Positions 17,860 to 28,550 are shown, counted from the stretch's first letter. The stretch: 64,000 nucleotides of DNA from Poriferisodalis sp965204195 (GCF_965204195.1 NZ_OZ241975.1:434001-498000), one strand, 5' to 3'. Notes: a model not told the origin generated them from the letters alone. Made by a program: numbers and translations.

Positions 17860-19152
17860 ATGCGTGAGATCAGTTCAGTAGCGATCATCGGCGCGGGCAC
17901 GATGGGCGCCGGCATCGCCGCCGCGTCTGCAGCGGCGGGGTGCCGGGTGCTCGTGCTCGACAGCGACGAGGCCGCGGCGCAGCGTGCACTGGACGGCGTC
18001 GACCCCGAATGCCGGGATCTGGTCGGCATCGGCACAGTCGACGACCGGCTCGACGACATCGCCGGCTACGACTGGGTGTGCGAGGCGGTCATCGAGGATC
18101 TGGCCACCAAGCGCGAGCTGTTCGAGCGGCTCGAAGCCGCGCGCAGCGACGGCTCGGTCATCTCGTCGAACACGTCGGGCATCCCGTTGCGCCAGATCTC
18201 CGATGGCATGAGCGAGCGCTTCCGCCGTGATGTGGCGATCACCCATTTCTTCAATCCCGTGCGGGTGATGAAGCTGTTCGAGCTGGTGCCCGGCGAGGAC
18301 ACTGAGCCCGAGGTGATCGACGCCTTCGCCCGATTCGGCGCCGAGCGTCTCGGCAAGGGCGTGGTGCACGCCAAGGACACCGTCAACTTCATCGGCAACC
18401 GCATCGGCTGTTTCTTCATGCTGTCGGGCCTGCACATGGCCAAGCCGTTCCTGGCCGACGGCATGACCCAGGAGACCATCGACGCCGTGCTGGGCGCGCC
18501 GGTCGGGCTGCCGCCCACGGGCCTGTACGGGCTCATCGATCTCATCGGCCTCGACGTCATGGAGCTGGTGGGCGCCAACCTGGCCCAGAACCTGCCGGCA
18601 GGCGACCGGGGGCTCGAGTTCACTGCGTTTCCCGCAGCGGAACAAGACATGGCCGACCGGGGACAGCTCGGCCGCAAGACCGGCGGCGGTTTCAGCCGGC
18701 GGACCAAGCTCGACGACGGGTCACGCAAGGCCGAGACGTTTGATCTCCTGACCGGCGAATGGCGTGCCGCCTCTGCGCCTGATCTCGAGGGCGTGCCCGC
18801 AGACCTGGGCGAGGTGATGTTTGCCGACTCCCCGCAGGGCGAGCTGGCTCGGCACATCTTCGGCGGCACGCTGGCCTACGCGGCCGACCTGGTGCCCGAG
18901 ATCGCCGACGACATCGCGAACGTCGACAACGCCATCCGCTGGGGATTCAACTGGGTGCACGGCCCGTTCGAGATGCTCGACCACCTCGGCCCCGGCCGGG
19001 TGATCGACTTCCTCCGAGGTGTCGGTGCGCCGCTGCCGGCCATGCTCGCCACGCTCGAAGCGTCAGGCCGGCCGACGTTCTACAGCGAGGCCGCTGACGG
19101 CACCCGCACCCAGCTCATGCCCGACGGCGCTGTCACACCAGTCGAGAGCTGA
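17860..19152 (+). CDS. 3-hydroxyacyl-CoA dehydrogenase
   Basis: 430 residues. An N-terminal Rossmann domain with NAD motif IIGAGTMGAGIA (residues 9-20) and SSNTSGIPL; the catalytic His is in ITHFFNPVRVMKLFELVPG; VHAKDTVNFIGNRIG leads into the first C-terminal domain. A second copy of the dimerisation domain follows (ADDIANVDNAIRWGFNWVHGPFEMLDHLG). It has the dehydrogenase half of the FadB/FadJ type without the crotonase half. It oxidises (S)-3-hydroxyacyl-CoA to 3-ketoacyl-CoA. It follows the acyl-CoA dehydrogenase after 9 bases and converges on folP. Confidence 0.93.
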   Translation: MREISSVAIIGAGTMGAGIAAASAAAGCRVLVLDSDEAAAQRALDGVDPECRDLVGIGTVDDRLDDIAGYDWVCEAVIEDLATKRELFERLEAARSDGSVISSNTSGIPLRQISDGMSERFRRDVAITHFFNPVRVMKLFELVPGEDTEPEVIDAFARFGAERLGKGVVHAKDTVNFIGNRIGCFFMLSGLHMAKPFLADGMTQETIDAVLGAPVGLPPTGLYGLIDLIGLDVMELVGANLAQNLPAGDRGLEFTAFPAAEQDMADRGQLGRKTGGGFSRRTKLDDGSRKAETFDLLTGEWRAASAPDLEGVPADLGEVMFADSPQGELARHIFGGTLAYAADLVPEIADDIANVDNAIRWGFNWVHGPFEMLDHLGPGRVIDFLRGVGAPLPAMLATLEASGRPTFYSEAADGTRTQLMPDGAVTPVES

Positions 19153-19162
19153 GGCGCCAACG

Positions 19163-19179
19163 GCCCGCGATCAGCGGGC
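19163..19179. terminator. Short stem-loop between convergent genes
   Basis: GCCCGC-GATCA-GCGGGC, a 6-bp stem between the convergent 3-hydroxyacyl-CoA dehydrogenase and folP stops (it overlaps the folP stop codon). It may act in both directions. The stem is short and its function is inferred from position only. Confidence 0.35.
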
Positions 19180-20055
19180 GGGGCGGACGATGGCGTCGGT
19201 CATGCGAACCGCCTGCATCATCTCCGCAGCGTCGTGCACTCGCACCACGTCGATGCCGGCGCAGATGGCGGCCACGATGGTGGATGCCGTCCCGAAGAGG
19301 CGATCGCCGGGCTTGGTGTCGGTGACCGCGCCGATGGTGGACTTGCGCGACGTGCCGATGAGCACGGGCAGCTCCAGCGACCAGAATTCGGGCAGGCGGC
19401 GCATCATCTCGAGGTTCTGCGACACACCGAAGCCGAAGCCGAAACCCGGGTCGACGACGATCCGATCGGTGCCGACACCGGCGTCCGCACAGATCTGCAG
19501 GCTGGCTTCCAGCCCGGCGGTCACATCGGCGACGAGATCGGTGTGGGGCCGGCCGCGCTGGTTGTGCATGATGACGGCGGCCGCTCCGCGTTCGGCCACC
19601 AGCGGCGCCATGTCGGGATCGAGGCGGAAACCGGTGATGTCGTTCACCACCGACGCGCCGGCATCGAAGGCGGGCGCCGCCACGCCGGCCCACGTCGTGT
19701 CGACCGAGATCGGCAGCTCGGCCCCGATGCGGTCGAGCTCGGCCCGGACGGCTCCGATGACCTGCACGGCGCGGCGTCGCTCCTCCTCCAGCGGAGTGGG
19801 CTCGGCGCCGGGCCTGCTGGACGCGCCGCCCACGTCGATGATGTCGACGCCGGCTGCCACCAGCTCTCGTGCCAAGGCCAGCGCATCGTCGAGCCGATCG
19901 GCGACGCCGTCGCCGGAGAACGAGTCGTCGGTGGCGTTGATGATGCCCATCACGAACGTGCGGGTGCCCCACTCCCAGCACGGGCCCCGGCCGGCGTCCC
20001 ACACCGGGTGGCGGTAGCAGCGTCGCACCGGCCAGAGAGGACCCATTTCGGGCAC
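19171..20055 (-). CDS. folP: Dihydropteroate synthase
   Basis: 294 residues. It joins hydroxymethyl-dihydropterin pyrophosphate with p-aminobenzoate. Conserved: VMGIINATDDSFSGDG (the usual NVTPDSFSDGG with changes: NATDD), DIIDVGGASSRPGA, SVVNDITGF, MHNQRG, VVDPGFGFGFG and LIGTSRKSTIG. The frame starts at GTG 20055 and has an internal ATG at 20046; both are plausible. A ~30-residue Trp/Arg-rich leader precedes the core. The folP start lies 2 bases after the polyprenyl synthase stop, so they are one transcript. Confidence 0.93.
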   Translation of the reverse strand: MPEMGPLWPVRRCYRHPVWDAGRGPCWEWGTRTFVMGIINATDDSFSGDGVADRLDDALALARELVAAGVDIIDVGGASSRPGAEPTPLEEERRRAVQVIGAVRAELDRIGAELPISVDTTWAGVAAPAFDAGASVVNDITGFRLDPDMAPLVAERGAAAVIMHNQRGRPHTDLVADVTAGLEASLQICADAGVGTDRIVVDPGFGFGFGVSQNLEMMRRLPEFWSLELPVLIGTSRKSTIGAVTDTKPGDRLFGTASTIVAAICAGIDVVRVHDAAEMMQAVRMTDAIVRPAR

Positions 20056-20057
20056 GC

Positions 20058-21089
20058 TCAGGATCGGCCCGCGGCGCCCGCACGCGAGGCGATCGGCGGC
20101 AGCGTCCCGAGCAGATTCGACGCCGCGGCCCGCAAGCCGACCACCGCCGGCGTCGCATCAAGCGGGGCCAGAGCGTCGAGCGCGTCGTGCACGTAGCCCT
20201 GCGCTGTGTCCACCGACGTGGCGATCTCGGGGCTGTCCACCACGATCGCTCGGGCTCGATCCCTCCGCTCGTCGTCCAGCGGCTCTCCCAGCAGCGCCGC
20301 CAACGTCTCACGGGACGGATGGCCGTCAGCCAGCATCCGGATGACCGGCAGCGTGTACACGCCCTCGCGCAGATCGTTGCCCGAGGGCTTGCCGAGTTCC
20401 TCGTCGGTAGCCACCAAGTCGAGCACGTCATCGACGATCTGGAATGCCATGCCGTACGCGAGGCCGAAGCTGGTGAGACGTTCCAGCGACCGGGAGTCAG
20501 CGCCCGAGACCAGCCCGCCGATGCGGCACGAAGTGGCGTACAGCTCCGCAGTCTTGCCCTGGATGGCCAGCAAGTACTGGTCCTCGGTGCGGCTGCGGTC
20601 ATAGATCAGCTGCAGCTCACGCACCTGCCCCTCGCACAGCCGCCCGATGGTGGCGGCCAGCAGCGCGGCCACGTCGGTCCCCAGCGACGCTGCGAGCTCC
20701 GACGCCTTGGCCAGCAGGAAATCGCCCGCCAGGATCGCCTTGAGGTTCCCCCAGCGATGGTTGACGGCCTCGATGCCGCGTCGTGTCTCGGCATCGTCCA
20801 TGACGTCGTCGTGATACAGCGAGCCCAGGTGCACCAGCTCCACGGCCACGCCGCCGCGCACCATCTCGTCGGTGACTGCTGGGGGCGCGGCGCCCTCGGG
20901 ATCGAGCGCCAGCGCCGAAGCGATGACAAACGCCGGACGCAGGCGCTTGCCGCCCGCAGGGATCAGATGCGATGTCACCTCGGTGAGGAATTCGTCGCCG
21001 GTGACCGCGGCGGCGCGCAATGCCGCTTCGACGCGGGCCAAGTCGTCATCGGGACGGGGTCGGGTTTGCAGGGGCGAAAGCAACGCCAC
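20058..21089 (-). CDS. Polyprenyl diphosphate synthase (trans-isoprenyl type)
   Basis: 343 residues. Chain-elongating prenyltransferase with both Asp-rich motifs: LYHDDVMDDAETRRG (first) and FQIVDDVLDLVATDEELGKPSGNDLREG (second), plus GGKRLRP at the substrate site and QGKTAELYATS. The size and motif pattern fit hexa- to decaprenyl diphosphate synthases, supplying the menaquinone side chain. The product length cannot be read from the sequence. GTG 21089 start. It is divergent from clpC and precedes folP. ispD and ispF, which feed the same pathway, are 5 kb away. Confidence 0.92.
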   Translation of the reverse strand: MALLSPLQTRPRPDDDLARVEAALRAAAVTGDEFLTEVTSHLIPAGGKRLRPAFVIASALALDPEGAAPPAVTDEMVRGGVAVELVHLGSLYHDDVMDDAETRRGIEAVNHRWGNLKAILAGDFLLAKASELAASLGTDVAALLAATIGRLCEGQVRELQLIYDRSRTEDQYLLAIQGKTAELYATSCRIGGLVSGADSRSLERLTSFGLAYGMAFQIVDDVLDLVATDEELGKPSGNDLREGVYTLPVIRMLADGHPSRETLAALLGEPLDDERRDRARAIVVDSPEIATSVDTAQGYVHDALDALAPLDATPAVVGLRAAASNLLGTLPPIASRAGAAGRS

Positions 21090-21199
21090 GGCGCAACCGT
21101 AAACGACAGCGACAGCAGGGAGCGATCCGACAAGGCATCGTTACACTGCGATCAGGAGACCCGAAGCTCCCGTGTGCAGGGCTCACGCCAGGAGGCCAA
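21090..21199. promoter_or_regulatory. Divergent promoter region, polyprenyl synthase / clpC
   Basis: 110 bases between divergent genes. A TTACACT run at 21141-21147 could be a -10 box for clpC, and AGGAGG at 21190-21195 is a strong ribosome site before the clpC GTG. No clear ClgR or CtsR operator was recognised. Confidence 0.4.
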
Positions 21200-23701
<2,502 letters not shown>

Positions 23702-23708
23702 CCGTGCC

Positions 23709-24578
23709 ATGGCGGGCACGGTGCTTCCAACGCCAGCGCCTCTGACCCGCGGGCAGTCGTGGCTGCGCTTTGCTGTCCCGTTGGTGGCTGCGGCAGCAGC
23801 GGTGCTGGCAGTGGGCTGCCGCGCCGACATCGTCGTCGACGTCGACATCGCGCATGACGGCGCCGGCGAGGTCATCGTCGAGGTCACCTTCGACGAGGAG
23901 GTGATGCGCTGGACGCCCGATCTCGCTGAGCTGATCACCCACGACGACTTGGTCGACTGGGATGTCAGCCAGCAGGCCTCGGACACCGCCGCCGGCCAGC
24001 GCCTGGTAGTGGTTGCGTCGAAGCGTTTCGCGTCGCCCGCTGAGCTGGCCGAGGTGCTCGACGAGATCGACCGGCCTGCGGACGGTTCAGCCGGCTTGTT
24101 CAGGTCAGCGACCTATGTGGGTTCGCGCGACGGCGCACGGGTGCGCTACGAGCTGACCCTCACGGTCGGCCTGGACCGTCCGGTCAGCAGCTTGGTGAAC
24201 CCCGCCACCGCTGATGCTCTCGAAGGGGAGCTGTTCGGCATGCCGATCGCCGACATCGAAGCTCGCGCGGGAGCTCCGCTGGACGAGCTGGTGTCGCTGG
24301 TGGTGCAGGCGTCCGTGCCCAATGGCGCCGGCAGATTGCCCGCATCTGGGGCGATGACGTTGAACGAAGGGGGCACGCGGGAGCTTCGGGTGGTCGGCGA
24401 GCTGGTTGATGCCGAGATCGCGGCCGCAGACGCCGAAGCCGAGCGGCTGGCTCAGCGTGCTAGCCGGGGGGCGCGCATTGCGATCATCTGGGGGATTGCT
24501 GTGGCCATCATCGCAGCGCTCTTGGTGGCGCTTGCGATTCGCAACCGGCGTCGCCGACGGGGGCTCACCTTCCGCTAG
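23709..24578 (+). CDS. Membrane-anchored lipoprotein, LppM-like
   Basis: 289 residues from ATG 23709. It has an N-terminal hydrophobic stretch with lipobox LAVGC (Cys about 37), then a mainly beta ectodomain (ADIVVDVDIAHDGAGEVIVEVTFDEE...), and a C-terminal transmembrane helix (IAIIWGIAVAIIAALLVALAI) ending in a basic tail RNRRRRR. This architecture and the start of the mature domain resemble the actinobacterial LppM family; that link is inference. Exported and membrane-bound at both ends. It is 7 bases after clpC and probably co-transcribed; its role is unknown. Confidence 0.6.
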   Translation: MAGTVLPTPAPLTRGQSWLRFAVPLVAAAAAVLAVGCRADIVVDVDIAHDGAGEVIVEVTFDEEVMRWTPDLAELITHDDLVDWDVSQQASDTAAGQRLVVVASKRFASPAELAEVLDEIDRPADGSAGLFRSATYVGSRDGARVRYELTLTVGLDRPVSSLVNPATADALEGELFGMPIADIEARAGAPLDELVSLVVQASVPNGAGRLPASGAMTLNEGGTRELRVVGELVDAEIAAADAEAERLAQRASRGARIAIIWGIAVAIIAALLVALAIRNRRRRRGLTFR

Positions 24579-24596
24579 CCCTTGAGTGGTACGCCC

Positions 24597-24714
24597 GGGC
24601 TGGGGACGGGCTGGGGCACCCGTGCTTCAAACAGACGAAGCGCTTCGTGCGCTCGCTAGGTGTGTGCGGGGCGCTTCATAACTGCGCGCGGGTACCCCAG
24701 CCCCTCCCCAGCCC
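24597..24714. repeat. Long inverted repeat (possible terminator or small mobile-element relic)
   Basis: The 26-base arms 24597-24622 and 24689-24714 are complementary at 24 of 26 positions (GGGCTGGGGACGGGCTGGGG... against its complement), enclosing a 66-base loop. It lies 18 bases after the lipoprotein stop. The right arm is part of an element duplicated beyond the insertion sequence. Confidence 0.7.
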
Positions 24715-24735
24715 TCGTCTCCTCGGGTCCTTGGG
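24660..24735 (+). repeat. Direct repeat flanking the IS, left copy
   Basis: A ~75-base segment that recurs at 26147-26220 on the other side of the insertion sequence. It has a 20-base identical core (24673-24692, GCTTCATAACTGCG...) and weaker identity on both sides, including CCCCAG...CCCCAGCC and CGT-TCCT blocks. Confidence 0.7.
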
Positions 24736-24768
24736 CCTGTCAGGAATTTTGTGTATCGGGCGTGATCT
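24733..24768 (+). repeat. IS256-type left terminal inverted repeat
   Basis: It starts GGGCCTGTCAGG and is T-rich at 24746-24754. It matches the complement of 26100-26136. Confidence 0.8.
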
Positions 24769-24806
24769 GAGGGTCCGCAGCCGGGGGCTGTGGGCTGGAG
24801 AGGATC

Positions 24807-26096
24807 ATGTCTGTGACTGATCATGACATGCCGGCTGTGCCGGCGAGCGAGGCTGCCGGCGAGGCGGCGATGGCCGACTGGGCCGAGCAGCTGGTGGCCC
24901 AGGCCCGCGCTGAGGGCGTGGAGCTGACCGGTGACGGTGGCCTGTTGACCGGGCTGGTGCGCCAGGTGCTCCAGACCGGTCTCGAGGTCGAGATGACCGA
25001 GCATCTGGGCTATGAGCGTCACGCTCCTGAGGGCCGCGGCACCCCGAACTCGCGCAACGGGTCGACGCCCAAGCGGGTGACGACCGAGATCGGCGAGGTC
25101 GACCTGGCGGTGCCGCGTGACCGGGCGGGCACCTTCGAGCCGACCACGGTGCCCAAGCACCGGCGCCGTCTCGACGGGCTGTCGGGCAACGTGATCAGCC
25201 TCTATGCGAAGGGGCTCACCACCGGGGAGATCCAGGACCATCTAGCAGAGATCTACGACACCTCGGTGAGCCGGGAGACGATCTCGAAGATCACCGACGA
25301 GATCGTCGCCGACATGGCGGTGTGGCAGAACCGGCCCCTTGAGCCGGTCTACGCCGTGCTGCTGATCGACGCGATCGTCATCAAGGTCCGCGACTCCCAG
25401 GTCGCCAACCGGCCCGTCTATGTCGCCATCGGCGTCGATCTCGCCGGCGAGCGCGACGTGCTGGGCCTGTGGCTGGGCCCCGCAGGCGGCGAGGGCGCCA
25501 AGCAGTGGGCAGCGATGCTGACCGAGCTGAGAAACCGAGGCCTCGCTGACGCGTTGATCGTGTGCTGCGACGGGCTGCGGGGCCTGCCCGAGTCGATCCG
25601 GGCGACCTGGCCCCAGGCCACGGTGCAGACCTGCGTGGTGCACATGGTCCGCAACAGCCTCCGCTACGCCTCCAAACGGCACTGGGGGCCGATCACCAAG
25701 GCAATGCGGGAGATCTACACGTCGCCCACCGCCGAGGCCGCCGAGGCACGCTTCGAGAGCTTCGCCGAGGACTGGGAGCACACCTACCCCGCCATGATCG
25801 GCTCCTGGCGGCAGGCCTGGGACGAATTCGTGCCGTTCCTGGAGTTCCCCGCTGAGCTGCGCAGAGTCGTCTACACCACCAACGCCATCGAGAGCCTCAA
25901 CGCCAGATTCCGACGGGCCGTGCGCCATCGAGGCCACTTCCCCAACGAGCAGGCCGCGATGAAGGTCCTCTACCTTGTCGCCAACGCCAGACGCAAAAAC
26001 CGCAGCAACCTGACCGGAAAGACCAACGGCTGGAAGACCATCCTGAACACCCTGACCGTCCACTACGGCGACCGGATCGCCGACCACATCCGATGA
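24807..26096 (+). CDS. IS256-family transposase (mutator type)
   Basis: 429 residues, full length for the family. The DDE catalytic triad is visible: Asp188 in LLIDAIVIKVRD, Asp255 in IVCCDGLRGLP and Glu362 in NAIESLNARFRR. The family segments LEVEMTEHLGY, NSRNGSTPKRVTTEIGEVDLAVPRDR, CVVHMVRNSLRYASKRHWG and the C-terminal NARRKNRSNLTG are all intact. It appears functional, without frameshifts. ATG 24807 lies 38 bases inside the left inverted repeat. Transposition is usually by copy-out/paste-in. Confidence 0.96.
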   Translation: MSVTDHDMPAVPASEAAGEAAMADWAEQLVAQARAEGVELTGDGGLLTGLVRQVLQTGLEVEMTEHLGYERHAPEGRGTPNSRNGSTPKRVTTEIGEVDLAVPRDRAGTFEPTTVPKHRRRLDGLSGNVISLYAKGLTTGEIQDHLAEIYDTSVSRETISKITDEIVADMAVWQNRPLEPVYAVLLIDAIVIKVRDSQVANRPVYVAIGVDLAGERDVLGLWLGPAGGEGAKQWAAMLTELRNRGLADALIVCCDGLRGLPESIRATWPQATVQTCVVHMVRNSLRYASKRHWGPITKAMREIYTSPTAEAAEARFESFAEDWEHTYPAMIGSWRQAWDEFVPFLEFPAELRRVVYTTNAIESLNARFRRAVRHRGHFPNEQAAMKVLYLVANARRKNRSNLTGKTNGWKTILNTLTVHYGDRIADHIR

Positions 26097-26099
26097 ACA

Positions 26100-26136
26100 C
26101 CATCACGGCCGGTTACACAAAAAATCTGACAGTCCC
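26100..26136 (-). repeat. IS256-type right terminal inverted repeat
   Basis: Ends AAAAAATCTGACAGTCCC. Complementary to the left end at 24733-24768, beginning 3 bases after the transposase stop. Confidence 0.8.
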
Positions 26137-26146
26137 GCTCTTGGGC

Positions 26147-26220
26147 GTGTGTGGGGGGCTTCATAACTGCGCGCGGGGCCCCAGTTCGTCCCCAGCCGTC
26201 GTTTCCTGCTGCCTTTGGCG
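26147..26220 (+). repeat. Direct repeat flanking the IS, right copy
   Basis: Second copy of the 24660-24735 segment, with its 20-base identical core at 26158-26177. It lies between the IS end and the ispD start and lacks the left arm of the long hairpin seen on the other side. Confidence 0.7.
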
Positions 26221-26236
26221 GGGGCAGACTTGGGGG

Positions 26237-26923
26237 GTGGGGCGGGCTTGGGCTCTGGTACTGGCTGCTGGCGAGGGGACGCGGTATGGGGCCGTGGCCG
26301 GTGGTCACACCAAGGTGATGGCGAACATCGCGGGGCGGCCCATGGTTGCCTGGGGTGTCAAGGCGGCTCGGGCGGCGTGCGATGGAGTGACGCTCGTGGT
26401 CGCACCGTCCATGGTTGACAGGTTCGGCGCGGGGGTAGACGCGGTCGTGGCGGGTGGGGGGACTCGGTCTGGGTCTGTTCGGGCTGGGCTGGCGACCGTT
26501 CCGGATGATGTTGATGTGGTGGTGTGTCATGACGCTGCTCGGCCGGGGGCTTCGGCGGAGTTGTTTGCGGCGGTGATCGGTGCTGTGCGGGGCGGGGCCG
26601 ATGCTGCTGTGCCTGCGCTCGCTGTGAGCGACACGTTGAAGCGGGTGCCGGACTGGGACGAATCGGGCGGCGTGGTCGCTGGGACGGTGGACCGTTCGGG
26701 GTTGTTTGGAGTGCAGACGCCTCAGGCGTTTCGGCGGGAGGCGCTGGTGGCGGCTCATGCTGGGGAGCCCGAGGCAACCGACGATGCTGCGCTCGTGGAG
26801 GCTGCGGGCGGCACCGTGCTGGCGGTGCTGGGCGAGGCGACGGCGCACAAGGTCACGACGCCGGCCGATCTCCTCGTCGTGGAGGCGTTGCTGCGTGGCC
26901 GCGCCGCTGGCGGGGGGCTCTAG
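26237..26923 (+). CDS. ispD: 2-C-methyl-D-erythritol 4-phosphate cytidylyltransferase
   Basis: 228 residues. CTP-dependent step of the MEP isoprenoid pathway. N-terminal nucleotide motif LVLAAGEGTRYG (family LAAGxGxR) with downstream HTKVMANIAGRPMV; VVCHDAARP; GVQTPQAFRREAL; DDAALVEAAGG and HKVTTPADL. GTG 26237 is selected because the family N-terminus starts within a few residues; the open frame runs upstream into the IS end and cannot be the ancestral start. There is no clear ribosome site apart from a G-run. Codon use has many T/G third positions compared with neighbours. It is followed by ispF after 11 bases. Confidence 0.92.
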   Translation: MGRAWALVLAAGEGTRYGAVAGGHTKVMANIAGRPMVAWGVKAARAACDGVTLVVAPSMVDRFGAGVDAVVAGGGTRSGSVRAGLATVPDDVDVVVCHDAARPGASAELFAAVIGAVRGGADAAVPALAVSDTLKRVPDWDESGGVVAGTVDRSGLFGVQTPQAFRREALVAAHAGEPEATDDAALVEAAGGTVLAVLGEATAHKVTTPADLLVVEALLRGRAAGGGL

Positions 26924-26934
26924 CGTCAATTGGC

Positions 26935-27507
26935 GTGAGTGCTGCTGACGGCGGGGCTGGGCCGGCGATGCGGGTGGGGCATGGCTATGACGCGCATCCG
27001 TTTGCTGATGTCGCTCCTTCGGGGCGGACGTTGGTGCTGGGCGGGGTTCGCTTTCCGGGTGATCCGCCGCTGGAGGGCCACAGCGATGCCGATGTTGTTG
27101 CGCATGCGGTGATCGATGCGATGTTGAGTGCCGCCGGACTCGGCGACATCGGCACGCAGTTTCCTGACAGCGATGAGCGCTGGCGTGATGCTGACAGCGT
27201 CGAGATGCTGCGGCAGGTTTCGGCGCTGCTTGCTGAGAACGGCTGGCAGTTGGCGAATGCCGACTGCACGGTGATCTGCGATCGGCCGATGATCGCCCCG
27301 CATCGCGATCAGATGCGGGAGCGGCTCAGCAGCGCAGCCGGCGGACCGGTCACGGTGTGCGGCAAGCGGACCGAGGGGCTGGGCAATGCCGATGGGATCG
27401 TGGCCCACGCCGTGGCGCTGCTGCTCGCCAGTGGCGGGCAGCAATCGGCACGTCTCGCCAACGGTGGGCGGCAATCTGCGGCAGTTGAGGGTGGCGGCGA
27501 GCAGTGA
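26935..27507 (+). CDS. ispF: 2-C-methyl-D-erythritol 2,4-cyclodiphosphate synthase
   Basis: 190 residues from GTG 26935 (179 if ATG 26968 is used, which gives the canonical MRVGHGYDAHPF start). Metal ligands DAH and GHSDADVVAHAVIDAMLSAAGLGDIG are intact, as are TQFPDSDERW and KRTEGLGNADGIVAHAVALL. It cyclises CDP-ME 2-phosphate two steps after IspD. The C-terminus is extended by ~25 Gly/Gln/Ala-rich residues containing an imperfect SGGQQSARLA/NGGRQSAAVE duplication. It overlaps rlmB by 4 bases. Confidence 0.94.
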   Translation: MSAADGGAGPAMRVGHGYDAHPFADVAPSGRTLVLGGVRFPGDPPLEGHSDADVVAHAVIDAMLSAAGLGDIGTQFPDSDERWRDADSVEMLRQVSALLAENGWQLANADCTVICDRPMIAPHRDQMRERLSSAAGGPVTVCGKRTEGLGNADGIVAHAVALLLASGGQQSARLANGGRQSAAVEGGGEQ

Positions 27508-28490
27508 GTGCCGAGCGCGGCAGGCGGCGAGATGATTCCCCTCGGCGCGGTGGTGCCTCCCCGCGGCGTGGCGAGCGGGGTAGCGGACCGTCAGATCGCG
27601 GCCGAGGCGGACAACAGCGGGGTGCTGGTTCGGCGAACCGGGCGAGGCCCGGGCGGGGTGCTGCGAGCCCGGCGCGGAGTGGAGACCGAAGAGACGGCCG
27701 CGAAGCTCGGGTACCGGCACCACGCAACCAGTCGCGGCCGAAGGGTCTCGGTGGGGATCACGTTGAGGGCCGACAAGCCGTGCGTGAGCTGCTGCGCGCC
27801 GGCAAGCGCAAGGTGCACGAGGTGCTGATCTCCGAGGACGCGCACTCGGCGGCCACGCTGGCCGAGATCGTCGACCTCGCCGGCGACCGGCGGGTGCCGG
27901 TGCGCGAGGTCACCCGCCGCAAGCTGGACGAGGCGGCGCTCACCGCCGCACCGCAGGGCGTGATTGCCAAGGCCGCTGCTGTTCAGCCGGTGCCGCTGGA
28001 AGAGCTAGCGAGATCTGCGGGGAACACGCTGCCGCTCGTCGTGGCGACCGACGGTGTCACCGACCCGGGCAATCTCGGTGCCATCCTGCGCACGGCAGAG
28101 GTCGCCGGTGCAACCGGGGTCGTGCTCACCAGCCACCGCTCGGCGAACCTCACGCCGGCCGCGGTGAAGGCCGCCGCGGGTGCCATCGAGTACCTGCCGA
28201 TTGCGCTGGTCGGCGGCCTGCCCGCTGCGATCGCAAAGCTGCGCGATAGTGGTCTGTGGGCCATCGGTCTCGACGGTTACGCACCGGACGGGCTCGAATC
28301 GCTGCGGGTGGGCGACGAGCCGCTGGTGCTGGTACTCGGCGCCGAAGGCCGGGGGCTGTCGGCGCTGGTGGAGCGCCGGTGCGATCAGGTGGTGTCGATC
28401 CCGGTGCTTGGCCGCATCGAATCGCTCAACGTGGCGGCTGCTGCAGCCGTGGCCCTGTTCGACATCGCCCGCACCCGCAATTCGGCCTGA
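27504..28490 (+). CDS. rlmB: 23S rRNA 2'-O-ribose methyltransferase, RlmB/TrmH family (SpoU)
   Basis: 328 residues. The first ~85 are a disordered Arg/Gly/Ser/Pro-rich leader. After VEGRQAVRELLRAGKRKVHEVLISED (the substrate-binding domain) comes the SPOUT domain with motif 1 TDPGNLGAILRTAEVAGATGVVL, motif 2 LVLGAEGRGLSALV and motif 3 IPVLGRIESLNVAAAAAVALF, the trefoil-knot SAM site. The long N-terminus is common in actinomycete homologues. GTG 27504 overlaps the ispF stop. A dispersed repeat begins 5 bases after the stop. Confidence 0.92.
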   Translation: MSAERGRRRDDSPRRGGASPRRGERGSGPSDRGRGGQQRGAGSANRARPGRGAASPARSGDRRDGREARVPAPRNQSRPKGLGGDHVEGRQAVRELLRAGKRKVHEVLISEDAHSAATLAEIVDLAGDRRVPVREVTRRKLDEAALTAAPQGVIAKAAAVQPVPLEELARSAGNTLPLVVATDGVTDPGNLGAILRTAEVAGATGVVLTSHRSANLTPAAVKAAAGAIEYLPIALVGGLPAAIAKLRDSGLWAIGLDGYAPDGLESLRVGDEPLVLVLGAEGRGLSALVERRCDQVVSIPVLGRIESLNVAAAAAVALFDIARTRNSA

Positions 28491-28495
28491 AGCAA

Positions 28496-28550
28496 GAGGC
28501 TGAGCCCAGGGGCCCGAGCGGCCCGTGAGCGACAGCGAACAAGAGCGGGA
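28496..28550 (+). repeat. Dispersed repeat, copy 2 (variant A)
   Basis: Starts GAGGCTGAGCCC, then the GGGCCCGAGCGGCCCGTGAGC-like core, GACAGCG, and AACAAGAGCGGGA. It lies directly 3' of rlmB, in the same orientation as the gene. Confidence 0.8.

Larger units (their letters stand above)
24733..26136 (+). mobile_element. IS256-family insertion sequence (~1.4 kb)
   Basis: One transposase gene bounded by imperfect terminal inverted repeats: left GGGCCTGTCAGGAATTTTGT..., right (complement) GGGACTGTCAGATTTTTTGT..., with about 27 of 36 positions matching by eye. The TGTCAG-plus-T-run end is typical of IS256. No exact 8-9 bp target duplication was found. It is inserted between the lipoprotein gene and ispD, with its right end 100 bases before the ispD start. 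Confidence 0.9.

Noticed and set aside
24728..26145. CTTGGG on both sides of the IS as a target-site duplication
   Set aside because: The two occurrences are not at equal distance from the inverted-repeat ends, and they form part of the longer flanking repeat, so a clean duplication cannot be claimed.
26093..26236. Upstream extension of ispD into the IS end
   Set aside because: The extra residues are encoded by IS and repeat sequence and have no family support; the conserved N-terminus begins after GTG 26237.
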